Assembly (NCBI RefSeq): GCF_018614955.1
Contig: NZ_JAGGNV010000004.1
Location: forward strand, 1 to 64,000
Direction: 5' to 3'
DNA length: 64,000 nucleotides
Source: Variovorax paradoxus
Lineage (GTDB): Bacteria > Pseudomonadota > Gammaproteobacteria > Burkholderiales > Burkholderiaceae_C
The translations under genes and the position numbers were made by a program. Under the pieces are notes generated by a model, which saw only the letters and a program-made list of their open reading frames with translations, had not been told where the DNA came from and did not search any database. Shown here one piece after another: positions 36,634 through 48,537 of the stretch (position 1 is its first letter; each line of letters opens with the position of its first letter).

Positions 36634-37872
36634 CTATGCAATGCGTCCCTGCCGCACGATGCGCTTCGCGGCGCGCCGGCCGAACCAGTAGGCCAGTTCC
36701 GCCACATCGCGGGCGTCCCACAGCACGAAGTTGGCCGGCGCGCCGACGGCGATCGCGCCGTGCGTTTCCTGCAGGCCCAGCGCGCGCGCCGCATGCACGG
36801 TCACGCCGGCCAGCGCCTCGGGCACGGTGAGGCGGAACAGCGTGCAGGCCATGTTCATCATCAAGAGCAGGCTCAGCGCCGGCGAGGTGCCGGGGTTGTG
36901 GTCGGTGGAAACGGCCATCGGCACGCCGGCCGCGCGCAGCGCCTCGATCGGCGGCAGGTGGGTGTCGCGCAGCGTGTAGTAGGCGCCGGGCAGCAGCACG
37001 GCCACGCTGCCGGCCTCGCGCATCGCCGCGATGCCTTCGGCCGAGAGGTGCTCGACGTGGTCGCACGAGAGCGCGCCGTAGCGCGCCGCGAGCGCCGCGC
37101 CGCCCATGTCGGAGAGCTGCTCGGCGTGCAGCTTGACCGGCAGGCCGAGCGCCTGCGCGGCCTGGAACACGCGCTCGGTCTCGGCCAGCGAGAAGGCGAT
37201 GCGCTCGCAGAACACGTCGACCCCATCGACCAGCCCTTCGGCCGCCAGCGCCGGCATCATCTCGTTGCAGACGAGTTCGATGTAGTCGCCGCTGCGCCCC
37301 GCGTATTCGGGCGGCAGCGCGTGGGCGCCGAGGAAGGTGGTGCGCACGGTGACGCCATAGGCCTCGCCCAGCCGCCGCGCCACGCGCAGCTGCTTGCGTT
37401 CGTGCTCGAGCGAAAGGCCATAGCCGGACTTGATCTCGATCGCGCACACGCCATCGGCCAGCAGCTGCTCGAGCCGCGGCGCGGCCTGGGCATAGAGCGT
37501 GTCTTCGTCGGCCTCGCGCGTGGCGCGCACCGACGAGACGATGCCGCCGCCGGCCTTCGCCACGTCCTCGTAGCTGGCGCCTGCGAGCCGCATCGCGAAC
37601 TCGTTGGCGCGCTGGCCGCCATAGACCAGGTGCGTATGGCAGTCGACCAGACCGGGCGTGACGAGCGCGCCGCCGCCCTCGTGCCGCGGCAATCCCGCGC
37701 ACTCGGCCGGCAACGAGGCCGCGGCGCCGATCCATCGGATCATCCCTTGCTCGACCACGATGGCAGCCTGCGTGCCTTCGGGCAGGTCTGCGCAGCGCAA
37801 GGCGCCGGGCGCAAGAAACAGGTCGGTCCACAGCCCGTCGGCGGACGCAAGGGAGGCAGCGGGCGATGTCAT
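36634..37872 (-). CDS. hutI: Imidazolonepropionase
   Basis: A 412-residue amidohydrolase hydrolysing 4-imidazolone-5-propanoate to formiminoglutamate. The zinc site [53 protein letters not shown] and [15 protein letters not shown] are all in place. It is 3 bp after hutD and 10 bp before hutF. Length is normal for the family. Confidence 0.95.
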   Translation of the reverse strand: MTSPAASLASADGLWTDLFLAPGALRCADLPEGTQAAIVVEQGMIRWIGAAASLPAECAGLPRHEGGGALVTPGLVDCHTHLVYGGQRANEFAMRLAGASYEDVAKAGGGIVSSVRATREADEDTLYAQAAPRLEQLLADGVCAIEIKSGYGLSLEHERKQLRVARRLGEAYGVTVRTTFLGAHALPPEYAGRSGDYIELVCNEMMPALAAEGLVDGVDVFCERIAFSLAETERVFQAAQALGLPVKLHAEQLSDMGGAALAARYGALSCDHVEHLSAEGIAAMREAGSVAVLLPGAYYTLRDTHLPPIEALRAAGVPMAVSTDHNPGTSPALSLLLMMNMACTLFRLTVPEALAGVTVHAARALGLQETHGAIAVGAPANFVLWDARDVAELAYWFGRRAAKRIVRQGRIA

Positions 37873-37875
37873 TTG

Positions 37876-38481
37876 TCAGGTCTCCGGGTTGTCCGTCTGG
37901 TCGTGGCATGGATCGAAGCGAACGGCCAGCAGCCGCGCATCGGCGCCGTCGGGCCTGGCGTGCCACGCATGCGGCGCATCGGCCCACCACAGGCCTTCGC
38001 CCTCGGCGCAATCGATGGTCGACACGCCGTCGAGCTCCCACTGTCCGCGCAGCGCGAGCAGCATGCCGTGGGTCGCGCTGTCCAGCAGCGCCGCGCTTTC
38101 CAGCACCTGGAGCTTCGCATGCCAGCGCCCGCGGCGCGCCATCGCGTTGAAGTCGCTCGACGCGCCGCCCAGCAGCGTGCAGGCCAGCGGCAGGTCGCCG
38201 CTGAAGGCAAAGGGCCGGTGCAGGGTCGCAAGGCGGTGGTCGAGCGTGCCATCGGCCGAACGCAGCTGAACGCCATCGCCGCCCAGCAGCATGATCGTGC
38301 GGTCGATGCCCGGGAACACCGAGAACGGGCCGCTCGCGGCGATGGTGGCGATGGACAGGCGCCATTCGAAATCGCCGAGCCCCGCGCCGGGCGGCCAGCA
38401 GGCGATCTCGCGCGTGCTACCGCCGCCGTTCTTCCACGGCGTGACGGGCAAGGTGGCGGTATCGAAGCCGTGCAGGCTCAT
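37876..38481 (-). CDS. hutD: HutD family protein
   Basis: A 201-residue cupin-fold protein found in many hut operons, thought to modulate the pathway, perhaps by binding formylglutamate. The N-terminal block VTPWKNGGGSTREIACWPPG, then WRLSIATIAASGPFSVFPGI, is the family signature. The stop of the permease gene lies inside its start (4-bp overlap). Confidence 0.9.
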   Translation of the reverse strand: MSLHGFDTATLPVTPWKNGGGSTREIACWPPGAGLGDFEWRLSIATIAASGPFSVFPGIDRTIMLLGGDGVQLRSADGTLDHRLATLHRPFAFSGDLPLACTLLGGASSDFNAMARRGRWHAKLQVLESAALLDSATHGMLLALRGQWELDGVSTIDCAEGEGLWWADAPHAWHARPDGADARLLAVRFDPCHDQTDNPET

Positions 38482-39146
38482 CGCACCAGCCCTCCCTGCC
38501 GCAGCCGCTGCTCGAAGTGGCGCAGCACCAGCGTGACCGCGCCGGTCAGCGCGAAGTAGACGGCCGCGATGGCCAGGTACAGCTCGAGCGAGCGGTACGA
38601 CACGCTGATGATCTTCTGGCCTTCGTGCATCAGGTCGTGGATCGTCAAGAGCGACACCAGCGCCGAGTTCTTGATGAGCGCGATGAATTCGTTGCCCAGC
38701 GGCGGGATCATGCGCACCACGGCCTGCGGCAGGATGATGTGGCGCATCGCCGCCGAGGGCCGCATGCCGAGCGACTGCGCCGCCATCGTCTGGCCCCGGT
38801 CGATCGACTGGATCGCGCCGCGCACGATCTCCGACACGTAGGCGCCCGAGTACACGCCGAGCCCCAGCACGCCGCACACGAAGGCCGGCAGCAGCAGGCC
38901 GAAGTGCGGCAGGCCGAAGAACAGGATGAAGAGCTGCACCAGAAGCGGCGTGCCGCGGATGGCCGCCACGTAGGCGGTGCAGAGCGCGTAGAGCGTCTTG
39001 CGGCGCGGATCGAGCCGGCCGATGCCCACCAGCAGCCCGAGCACGCAGCCCAGCAGCAAGGCACAGGCCGTGATCTCCACGGTGACCAGCGCGCCGCGCA
39101 GCAGCGCGGGCCAGCCTTCGAAAACCGGCGCAAAGTCCAGATCCAT
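38478..39146 (-). CDS. Polar amino acid ABC permease
   Basis: A 222-residue HisM/GlnP-type permease with five membrane helices. The coupling loop reads SLGMRPSAAMRHIILPQAVV, close to the EAA consensus of the family. Its binding-protein gene is 12 bp upstream. No ATPase and no second permease gene of this class lie in the window, so the system must borrow an ATPase or be completed elsewhere; a homodimer of one permease is possible. The hut setting suggests histidine or urocanate as cargo. Confidence 0.9.
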   Translation of the reverse strand: MDLDFAPVFEGWPALLRGALVTVEITACALLLGCVLGLLVGIGRLDPRRKTLYALCTAYVAAIRGTPLLVQLFILFFGLPHFGLLLPAFVCGVLGLGVYSGAYVSEIVRGAIQSIDRGQTMAAQSLGMRPSAAMRHIILPQAVVRMIPPLGNEFIALIKNSALVSLLTIHDLMHEGQKIISVSYRSLELYLAIAAVYFALTGAVTLVLRHFEQRLRQGGLVR

Positions 39147-39158
39147 GGCGGTGCCGGC

Positions 39159-39914
39159 CTACTTCGCGGCGGTGTTGCTGAACCACTTCTTGACGATCTG
39201 CGCGTAGGTGCCATCGGCCTTGAGCTTCTCGATGGCGCCGTTCACGGCCTTGGTGAGTTCGGGCGTGTCCTTGCGGATCGCCATGCCGTACTCCTCGGTC
39301 GTGAGCTGTTCGTCGAGTACGCGCAGGCCGGGGCGGGTGCGCACATACTGGTAGGCGGCGGGCTTGCCGGTCACGGCCGCGTCGCTGCGGCCGATGTCGA
39401 CGAGGTTGAACATCTCCTGGTTCTTCTCGACCTCGACCAGCTGCACCTGCGGATACTTCTCCTTCACGTAGCCGACCGACTTGGTGCCGACCTGCACGCT
39501 GACCTTCTTGCCGTTGAGATCGGCCGGCGTCTTGATGGCGGCGTTGCCCTCCTTCACCATCGCGACCAGGCCGCCGGCGTAGTAGGGAATGGTGAAGTCG
39601 ACCACCTTCTTGCGCTCGTCGGTGATGTAGATCGCCGACACGGCCATGTCGAAGCGCTTCGACACCAGGCCCGGCACCAGGCCCTTGAAGTCGATGTCGA
39701 CCCACTCGATCTTGCGGCCCAGCGTCTTGCCGATGGCCTCGACCAGCTCGACGTCGAAGCCGGTGCGCTTGCCGTTCTCGACGAATTCCATCGGCGGGAA
39801 GGTGGCGTCGGTGGCGACCGTGAGCACGTTGTTCTGCGCCAGCGCAGAAGCCGTGAAGCCGAATGCGGCGAGGCCGGCAAGGCCTGCGATCAGGAGGTGG
39901 CGGCGAAATGGCAT
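39159..39914 (-). CDS. Polar amino acid-binding periplasmic protein
   Basis: A 251-residue SBP_bac_3 family protein. It has a Sec signal (HLLIAGLAGLAAFGFTASALAQ), the ligand start ATDATFPPMEFVENGKRTGF, then ELVEAIGKTLGRKIEWVDID, and DLNGKKVSVQVGTKSVGYVK. It feeds the permease 12 bp downstream. Context suggests histidine or a breakdown product; the binding pocket residues do not allow a firm call. Confidence 0.9.
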   Translation of the reverse strand: MPFRRHLLIAGLAGLAAFGFTASALAQNNVLTVATDATFPPMEFVENGKRTGFDVELVEAIGKTLGRKIEWVDIDFKGLVPGLVSKRFDMAVSAIYITDERKKVVDFTIPYYAGGLVAMVKEGNAAIKTPADLNGKKVSVQVGTKSVGYVKEKYPQVQLVEVEKNQEMFNLVDIGRSDAAVTGKPAAYQYVRTRPGLRVLDEQLTTEEYGMAIRKDTPELTKAVNGAIEKLKADGTYAQIVKKWFSNTAAK

Positions 39915-39968
39915 GAGAAATTCCTTCTTCGGTGCGGGGGGGGTGTGGATCGAAGGCTTGTTGCGCGC

Positions 39969-40937
39969 TCACTCGGGCTTGATGTTCTTCTTCTTGATCA
40001 CATCGGCCCAGCGCGCGGTTTCGGTCTGGATGGTGGCCACGATTTCCTGTGGCTTGCCGCTTCCCGGCTCGAGGCCGAGCACGGCGAACTTCTCTTTCAT
40101 CTGGGGCTTGGCCAGCACGCGCGCGCTTTCGGCGTTGAGGCGATCGACGACGGCCTTGGGCGTCCCAGCCGGCGCCATCAGCGCGTACCACGACACGGCC
40201 TCGAAGCCGGGCAGGCCCTGTTCGGCGATGGTCGGCAACTCGGGCATGGCGGCGGAGCGCTTGAGGCTGGCGACGCCGAGCGCGCGCAGCTTGCCGGACT
40301 TGACATGCGGCAGCACGGCCGACATCGAACCGAACATCATCGTCACCTGGCCGCCCACCACATCGTTCAGCGCCGGCCCAATGCCTTTGTAGGGCACGTG
40401 GATCAGCTGCAGGTCGGCATCGAGCGCCATCAGCTCGCCGGCCAGATGGGCCTGGCTGCCGGCGCCGGGCGATGCGAAGCTCAAGCTGCCGGGCTTCTGT
40501 TTGGCCAGCGCAAGCAGCTCCTTCACCGACTTCGCCGGCACCGCGGCATTCACGACCAGCACGTTCTCCACCGTCGCGAGCATCGCGACCGGCTGCAGCT
40601 CCGAGGCCTTGTAGGGCAACGAAGGAAAGAGGTTCGGGTTCACCGCGATGTTGCCGACCGGCACGATGCCCAGCGTGTACCCGTCCGGCGCGGCCTTGGC
40701 GATCAGGTCGACGCCGATGTTGCCGGCGGCGCCGACCTTGTTCTCGATCACGAAGGGTTGGCCCAGGATCTCGGTGAGCTCCTGCCCGAGCACGCGGGCC
40801 ACCACATCGGCCGGACCGCCCGGCGCGAAGGGCACGATCAGGTGGACCGGCTTGGCGGGGTAGGCTTGCGCATGCGCGGCCAAAGGCAGGGCGAGCAGCA
40901 GCGGCAAGAGAAGGGCGAGACGGCGCTTGATCATCAT
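39969..40937 (-). CDS. Bug/TctC-family solute-binding protein
   Basis: A 322-residue tripartite tricarboxylate-type receptor. It has a Sec signal (MMIKRRLALLLPLLLALPLA ending AHA), then YPAKPVHLIVPFAPGGPADV, GAAGNIGVDLIAKAAPDGYT and the family core FASPGAGSQAHLAGELM. Bug proteins bind carboxylates, amides or nicotinic acid and often have no partner transporter nearby, as here. It starts on the last base of the upstream stop (TGATG). Confidence 0.9.
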   Translation of the reverse strand: MMIKRRLALLLPLLLALPLAAHAQAYPAKPVHLIVPFAPGGPADVVARVLGQELTEILGQPFVIENKVGAAGNIGVDLIAKAAPDGYTLGIVPVGNIAVNPNLFPSLPYKASELQPVAMLATVENVLVVNAAVPAKSVKELLALAKQKPGSLSFASPGAGSQAHLAGELMALDADLQLIHVPYKGIGPALNDVVGGQVTMMFGSMSAVLPHVKSGKLRALGVASLKRSAAMPELPTIAEQGLPGFEAVSWYALMAPAGTPKAVVDRLNAESARVLAKPQMKEKFAVLGLEPGSGKPQEIVATIQTETARWADVIKKKNIKPE

Positions 40938-41743
40938 CAGAGTTCCTCGAAGGGTGGAATGGCACGTTGGGCGATCGCCGCGAGGACTTCGTAGTCCGCG
41001 GGATCGGGCACGGCGAAGCCTGCAAGCAACAAGCGTTCCGTCACGGCTTTGAGCTCCGGTGTCTTGGCTGCGGCTTGCAATGCATCGCGCAGGCGCGCGA
41101 GTTCGTCGGGCGAGAGCGCCGCCGTCGCGACCAGCGGCGGGATCGGCATCGCCTCGGTGCTGGCGACGATGCGCACCTGTCGGGCCAACGCCGGTTCGTT
41201 GTGCCGCAGCAGGTCGTGGTAGTAGCTGTCGAGCGGGCCGACGTCGATGCGGCCCGCGGCCAGGGCTTCGACGACGCCGCGTGCATGGATGAGGTCGCCG
41301 ACGGCGCGGGCGAAGAGCCGTCGGCCATGCGCCGCGCGGTACGGCGCGAGATGGTTGCGAAACGCGACGCCGCCCGACATCGAGTCGGCCAGCGTGTAGC
41401 CCACCACGCCGCCGAAGGTGTCTTCGATACGTTCATAGTTCGAGTCGGTGCGCACCACGATGTCGGTGAAGTAGATCGGCCGGCCCGCGTAGCGCGCAGG
41501 CGAGGGAATCGGCGCGGCGACGAGCGTGGGCCGCGGCGCGCGCTGCGAGAAAGGCAGGCCGCACATCATGGCGAGGCCCAGATCGTCGCGCGCCCACAAC
41601 GCCGAGAGCGGGGCCGGCGCGTCGTAGTCGATCACGTCCCAGGCCAGCCCGGCGCGTGCGAGCGCCCACGCGAGCAGTTGCTTCCAGTCGGCGCGCGCCG
41701 AAGCGGTGGCCGAGTACATGCGCGCGTTGGCGACCGGCGTCAT
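40937..41743 (-). CDS. PhnD-like substrate-binding-fold protein without signal peptide
   Basis: A 268-residue protein of the phosphate/phosphonate-binding (PhnD/SsuA/transferrin) fold: NARMYSATASARADWKQLL, LGLAMMCGLPFSQRAPRP, GVVGYTLADSMSGGVAFRNH and IDVGPLDSYYHDLLRHNEPA. No signal peptide is evident from the ATG at 41743, so it may act in the cytoplasm, or the true start could be missed; upstream is only 5 bp to the cyclodeaminase stop. It sits between the cyclodeaminase and the Bug gene in the hut series. Role unknown; a ligand sensor or a binding protein with an odd export route are both possible. Confidence 0.75.
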   Translation of the reverse strand: MTPVANARMYSATASARADWKQLLAWALARAGLAWDVIDYDAPAPLSALWARDDLGLAMMCGLPFSQRAPRPTLVAAPIPSPARYAGRPIYFTDIVVRTDSNYERIEDTFGGVVGYTLADSMSGGVAFRNHLAPYRAAHGRRLFARAVGDLIHARGVVEALAAGRIDVGPLDSYYHDLLRHNEPALARQVRIVASTEAMPIPPLVATAALSPDELARLRDALQAAAKTPELKAVTERLLLAGFAVPDPADYEVLAAIAQRAIPPFEEL

Positions 41744-41748
41744 CGATG

Positions 41749-42750
41749 TCAGCGGAAGCGCAGCTGCTGCCCGAGGCCCATGGTCTTCGCCTTCGCGAGC
41801 ATGGCGGCGCCGAGCGCGATGTCCGACAGCGAGAGACCGCGGTGCCAGAAGAGATTGGTCTCGTCCTCGCTCTCGCGCCCGGGTTTGAGGCCGGCCACGA
41901 TCTGGCCGAGTTCGGCGTGCAAGGTCTTCTCGGACAGCTTGCCGCTGTCCACATGCGCGCGCAGCGCGCCGAAGGGGCCGGCCTTGGCCTGGCCCCAGTC
42001 GTCCATCACCATCTTGTCCATGATGTCGGTCAGCGACAGCTCGACCGCGCTCATGGTGCCGTAGGGAATCACGCAGGCGCCCTTCTTGATCCACTCGGTC
42101 TTGAGCATCGGCGCGGGCTTCTCGAGGCGCGAGGCCTCGACCACGATGTCGGCGCCACGCACGCAGGATTCCCAGTCTTCCGTGACGGTGATCTTCATGC
42201 CGAGGTCGCGTTCCAGGCGTGCCGCGAAGGCATCGCGGCTTTCGGGCCGGCGCGAGTGCACGCGGATCTCGTCGAAGTGGAAGATCGAATGCAAGAGGCG
42301 CACGTTCCAGTACGAAGTGCCGCGCGCGCCGATGTGGCCGAGGATCTTCGAATTCTTGCGCGCCAGGTGCTTGGCGCCGATGGCGGTGATCGCGCCGGTG
42401 CGCATGTCGGTGATGTCGGAGGCATCGATGATGGCCACCGGCACGCCGGTCTTCGGGTCGAAGAGATTGAGCAGCGCGAGCTCCGAGGGCAGGCCCTTCT
42501 CGTAGTTGCGATAGAAGTCGCCCACCACCTTCACGCCGGCCACGCCGAGCGGGCGGATGTAGCCGCGCAGCACGTTGAAGTGGCCCGGGTAGTCCTTCTC
42601 GGGTACGAGGTGCATGCGCGGCTCGATGGTGGTCTCGCCGCGGCCCTGGGCCAGCAAGCCGTCCTCGACCGCAGCGACGATCTCGGCGTCCGTCATCGCC
42701 AGCGCCTGGACGTCGAGGTGGTTCAGGTAGTGCAGGTAGATCTCGGACAT
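41749..42750 (-). CDS. Ornithine cyclodeaminase/mu-crystallin family protein
   Basis: A 333-residue NAD(P)-binding protein. Family blocks are GVAGVKVVGDFYRNYEKGLP, DASDITDMRTGAITAIGAKH, GHIGARGTSYWNVRLL (Rossmann loop) and RVHSRRPESRDAFAARLE. Members deaminate ornithine to proline or reduce cyclic imines. It is 4 bp after hutU, so it is likely induced with histidine use; how it fits the pathway is not evident. Confidence 0.88.
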   Translation of the reverse strand: MSEIYLHYLNHLDVQALAMTDAEIVAAVEDGLLAQGRGETTIEPRMHLVPEKDYPGHFNVLRGYIRPLGVAGVKVVGDFYRNYEKGLPSELALLNLFDPKTGVPVAIIDASDITDMRTGAITAIGAKHLARKNSKILGHIGARGTSYWNVRLLHSIFHFDEIRVHSRRPESRDAFAARLERDLGMKITVTEDWESCVRGADIVVEASRLEKPAPMLKTEWIKKGACVIPYGTMSAVELSLTDIMDKMVMDDWGQAKAGPFGALRAHVDSGKLSEKTLHAELGQIVAGLKPGRESEDETNLFWHRGLSLSDIALGAAMLAKAKTMGLGQQLRFR

Positions 42751-42754
42751 CGCT

Positions 42755-44479
<1,725 letters not shown>

Positions 44480-44516
44480 GACGAAGTGTCCTTTCGATGA
44501 CGGAACGGTGTGTGTG

Positions 44517-46067
44517 TCAGGCCCGGCTGGGCAGGATGGCTTGCAGGGCTTCGGGCCAGCGGCCCCGGCGCGCCCACTGGCGCATGGATTCGATGTCGGG
44601 CGCGAGGAAGCGGTCCTGGTCGATGAAGGCGACGCGCTCGCGGATGGCGGCGAACTCGGCTTCGAGCAGCGGCGAGCTCTTCGGGCCGCGCTTCAACTCG
44701 ATGCCCTGCGCGGCGGCCATGGCTTCGATGCCGACGACCACCGCCGTGTTCTCCACCATCTCGGCCAGGCGCCGGCCGGCGAAGGTGGCCATCGACACAT
44801 GGTCTTCCTGGTTCGCCGAGGTCGGCAGGCTGTCCACGCTGGCCGGATGCGCGAGCGACTTGTTCTCGGACGCGAGCGCCGCGGCCGTGACCTGCGCGAT
44901 CATGAAGCCGGAGTTGACGCCGCCGTCGCGCACCAGAAAAGGCGGCAGACCCGAGAGGCCGCTGTCGAGCAAGAGCGCCATGCGGCGCTCGGAGATGGCG
45001 CCGATCTCGGCGACCGCCAGCGCGATGATGTCGGCCACGAAGGCGACCGGCTCGGCATGGAAATTGCCGCCGGAGATCACGTCGCCGTTGTCGAAGACCA
45101 GCGGGTTGTCGGACGCGGCGTTCGCTTCGATGCGCAGCACGCGCGCCGCATGCGCGAGGTTGTCGAGGCAGGCGCCCATCACCTGCGGCACGCAGCGGAC
45201 CGAATACGGGTCCTGCACGCGGCCGCAGTCGGCATGCGAGGGAATGATCTCGCTGCCCTCGAGCAGCGCGCGCACCGCGGCGGCCACCGCGATCTGCCCA
45301 GGCTGGCCGCGCGCCGCGTGGATGCGCGCATCGAAGGGCTTGATCGAGCCCTGGATCGCTTCGAGCGAGAGCGCGCCGGCCATGAGGCCGGCCGCGAACA
45401 CGTCCTCGGCGCCGAACAGGCCGGCGAGCGCGAGGGCCGTCGACACCTGCGTGCCGTTGAGCAGCGCCAGCCCCTCCTTGGGGCCGAGCACGAAGGGCTT
45501 GAGCCCGATGCGCGACAGCGCCTCGGCGCCGCCGATCACCGCACCGTCGGGCGCCGTGACTTCGCCCTCGCCGATCAGCACGCAGGCCAGGTGCGCCAGC
45601 GGCGCCAGATCGCCCGACGCGCCGACCGAACCCTTGGACGGAATGCGCGGCAGCAGGCCGGCGTTGCCGAGCGCGAGCAGCGCATCGACGATCTCGGGCG
45701 CGATGCCGGAGTGGCCGCGCGCCAGGCTCACCGCCTTGGTCGCGAGCACCAGCCGCACCACGCCCTCGGGCAAGGGCGCGCCGGTACCGGCGCTGTGCGA
45801 GAGCACGAGGTTGCGCTGCAGCTCGGCCAGGCGCTCATGCGGAATGGTGGTCTGCGCGAGCTTGCCGAAGCCGGTGTTGATGCCGTAGACCGTGTCGCCG
45901 GCCTCGACGATCCTGCGCACCGTCGCCTGGGACGCGAGCAGGCCGGTGCGCGCCGACGGATCCAGCGCCAGCTGCACGCCGCCGGCATGGACGCGGCGCA
46001 GCGTGGCGAGGTCGACCTCGCCGGGGGTGAGCACCAGCGGCGGGAGAGAGAGGGAGGCGTTGTCCAT
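44517..46067 (-). CDS. hutH: Histidine ammonia-lyase
   Basis: A 516-residue enzyme converting histidine to urocanate and ammonia. The self-forming MIO cofactor triad Ala-Ser-Gly is at 150-152 in [16 protein letters not shown], and [12 protein letters not shown] lies at 61-72. The start is 8 nt from a HutC-type palindrome that overlaps its ribosome site (ACAGGA). It is the first catabolic gene after hutC. Confidence 0.96.
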   Translation of the reverse strand: MDNASLSLPPLVLTPGEVDLATLRRVHAGGVQLALDPSARTGLLASQATVRRIVEAGDTVYGINTGFGKLAQTTIPHERLAELQRNLVLSHSAGTGAPLPEGVVRLVLATKAVSLARGHSGIAPEIVDALLALGNAGLLPRIPSKGSVGASGDLAPLAHLACVLIGEGEVTAPDGAVIGGAEALSRIGLKPFVLGPKEGLALLNGTQVSTALALAGLFGAEDVFAAGLMAGALSLEAIQGSIKPFDARIHAARGQPGQIAVAAAVRALLEGSEIIPSHADCGRVQDPYSVRCVPQVMGACLDNLAHAARVLRIEANAASDNPLVFDNGDVISGGNFHAEPVAFVADIIALAVAEIGAISERRMALLLDSGLSGLPPFLVRDGGVNSGFMIAQVTAAALASENKSLAHPASVDSLPTSANQEDHVSMATFAGRRLAEMVENTAVVVGIEAMAAAQGIELKRGPKSSPLLEAEFAAIRERVAFIDQDRFLAPDIESMRQWARRGRWPEALQAILPSRA

Positions 46068-46075
46068 GCGGGATC

Positions 46076-46088
46076 CTGTCTATACAAG
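46076..46088 (-). promoter_or_regulatory. HutC-type operator at the hutH start
   Basis: The site reads CTTGTATAGACAG on the minus strand and contains GTATAGAC, matching the GT-x-TA-x-AC core of the HutC subfamily. It lies 8 nt upstream of the hutH ATG and covers the AGGA ribosome-binding bases, so bound repressor would block hutH separately from the upstream promoter. Confidence 0.65.
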
Positions 46089-46125
46089 GGGTGCGGCGCG
46101 AGAACGAAGAGGTGCTCTTCCTCGT

Positions 46126-46878
46126 TCAGCCGAAGGAGGGATTGCCGTCGGCGCGGAAGCGGCTGCCCAGCCGGTAGCGCGACGCGGGATGCAGGCAGCG
46201 CACCATCGTCACCGGCACGCTGCGCGTCCAGGTGCGGCGCGTGAGCAGCAGGCAGGGGTCGGTCACCGGCATCGCGAGGCGCTCGGCCTGCTCGGCCGTG
46301 GGCAGCACCGCATCGACCACGTGCTCGATCTGGTCGAAGGGCACGTTGCGCACCAGGTACTCGCTGGGCGAGACGGCCGAGAAATCTTGCTCGAGGAAGG
46401 TCGGCACCGCGTGCGGATTGACGTGACGGTCTTCGAGCTGCACCGGGATCTCGTTCTCCAGGTGCAGGCACACGGTGTGGAAGACCGACTCGCCGGGGCG
46501 CAGGTCCAGCCACACGGCGACGTCGGGCGAGGCCGCGATGCGCTCGGCCACCAGGAATTCGCAGCGGTAGTCGTGGCCGCGCACGCGGATCTCGCTCGCG
46601 ATGTTGGCGATCTGCAAGAGCGTCGACTGCGGCTTGTCCTCGGCCACGAAGCTGCCCACGCCGGCCACGCGCACGATGCGCCCCTGCTCGACCAGCTCGC
46701 GCAGCGCGCGGTTGACCGTCATGCGCGCGACGCCGAACTGTGCGACCAGTTCGCTCTCCGAAGGCAGCCGATGGCCGGCCGGCCAGGAGCCGTCCTGGAT
46801 CTTGTGCGTGATGAAGGCCTTGACCTGCTCGTACAGCGCGAGTGCGGGCTGCGGCGGCTGGGCCTTGCGTGGGTTCAT
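46126..46878 (-). CDS. hutC: Histidine-utilisation repressor, GntR/HutC family
   Basis: A 250-residue regulator. The GntR HTH is SESELVAQFGVARMTVNRAL, then RELVEQGRIVRVAGVGSFVA. The UTRA ligand domain follows (IRVRGHDYRCEFLVAERIAA, ending SRYRLGSRFRADGNPSF). Urocanate is the usual inducer. It lies 1 bp after the ABC ATPase gene and 58 bp before hutH, so it is made with the transporter and likely limits itself through the palindromes at 46076, 49597 and 49691. Confidence 0.93.
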   Translation of the reverse strand: MNPRKAQPPQPALALYEQVKAFITHKIQDGSWPAGHRLPSESELVAQFGVARMTVNRALRELVEQGRIVRVAGVGSFVAEDKPQSTLLQIANIASEIRVRGHDYRCEFLVAERIAASPDVAVWLDLRPGESVFHTVCLHLENEIPVQLEDRHVNPHAVPTFLEQDFSAVSPSEYLVRNVPFDQIEHVVDAVLPTAEQAERLAMPVTDPCLLLTRRTWTRSVPVTMVRCLHPASRYRLGSRFRADGNPSFG

Positions 46879-46879
46879 C

Positions 46880-47658
<779 letters not shown>

Positions 47659-47662
<4 letters not shown>

Positions 47663-48522
47663 AGGGTGCTCCAGGCGAACAGGCGGCGGTTCAAGGCTTT
47701 GAAAGCGAAGTCGGAGATGAGGCCGATCACGCCGATGACGATGATCCCGAAGATGATCTGGCCGGTGTTCAGCAGCGCCTGGCTGTCGGTGATCATGTGG
47801 CCGATGCCGGAGGACGAGCCGATCAGCTCGGCCACGATCACGTAGGTCCAGGCCCAGCCCAGCACCAGGCGCAGCGTTTCGGCGATGCCCGGCGCGGCGC
47901 CGGGGATCAGCACCCGCGCGACGATGCCGCGGCTGTTGGCGCCCAGCGTGTAGGCGGCCTCGACCAGGTCGCGGCGCGCGCTGCCGACGGTCACCGCCAC
48001 CATCAGCGTGATCTGGAACACCGAGCCGATGAAGATGACCAACAGCTTCTGCGCCTCGCCGATGCCGGCCCAGAGGATCAGCAAGGGGATAAAGGCCGAG
48101 GCCGGCAGGTAGCGGCAGAAGGAAACGAAGGGCTCGAAGAAGGCCTCGACGCTCTTCCAGGTGCCCATCGCGATGCCCAGCGGCACGGCGACGATGGCGG
48201 CCAGCACGAAGCCGCCGAACACGCGCCACACGGTCATGCCGATGTCGTGGATGAAGTTGTACTCGGTGAAGAGCGATACGCCTTCCTTGAGCATCGTGAC
48301 CGGGCTGGCCAGGAAGGTCGGCGAGACGAAGCCGCCGAGCGTGAAGAAGGCCCAGACGACCACGAAGAGCACGAAGAAGCCGAGGCCCAGCAGCCAGCGC
48401 GCACGCGCGCTGACCGGCTCGAGCGGCGCGAGGGCGCGGCGCCGCCGCGGCGCCGGCTCTGTGGCGGCCGGGCCGGCAGCGACTGCCGGCTTGGAAGCGT
48501 TGATGACGGGCGTCGCGTCCAT
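47659..48522 (-). CDS. NitT/TauT-type ABC permease
   Basis: A 287-residue membrane protein of the SsuC/TauC class with about six helices. The coupling motif is EAAYTLGANSRGIVARVLIP. The N-terminal 40 residues are Pro/Ala/Arg-rich and precede the first helix (LLGLGFFVLFVVVWAFFTLG). It overlaps the ATPase start (GTGA). The substrate in this hut setting may be histidine, urocanate or a related ring compound; sulfonates are the common cargo elsewhere. Confidence 0.92.
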
Positions 48523-48537
48523 GCTTGCTGCTCGCTC

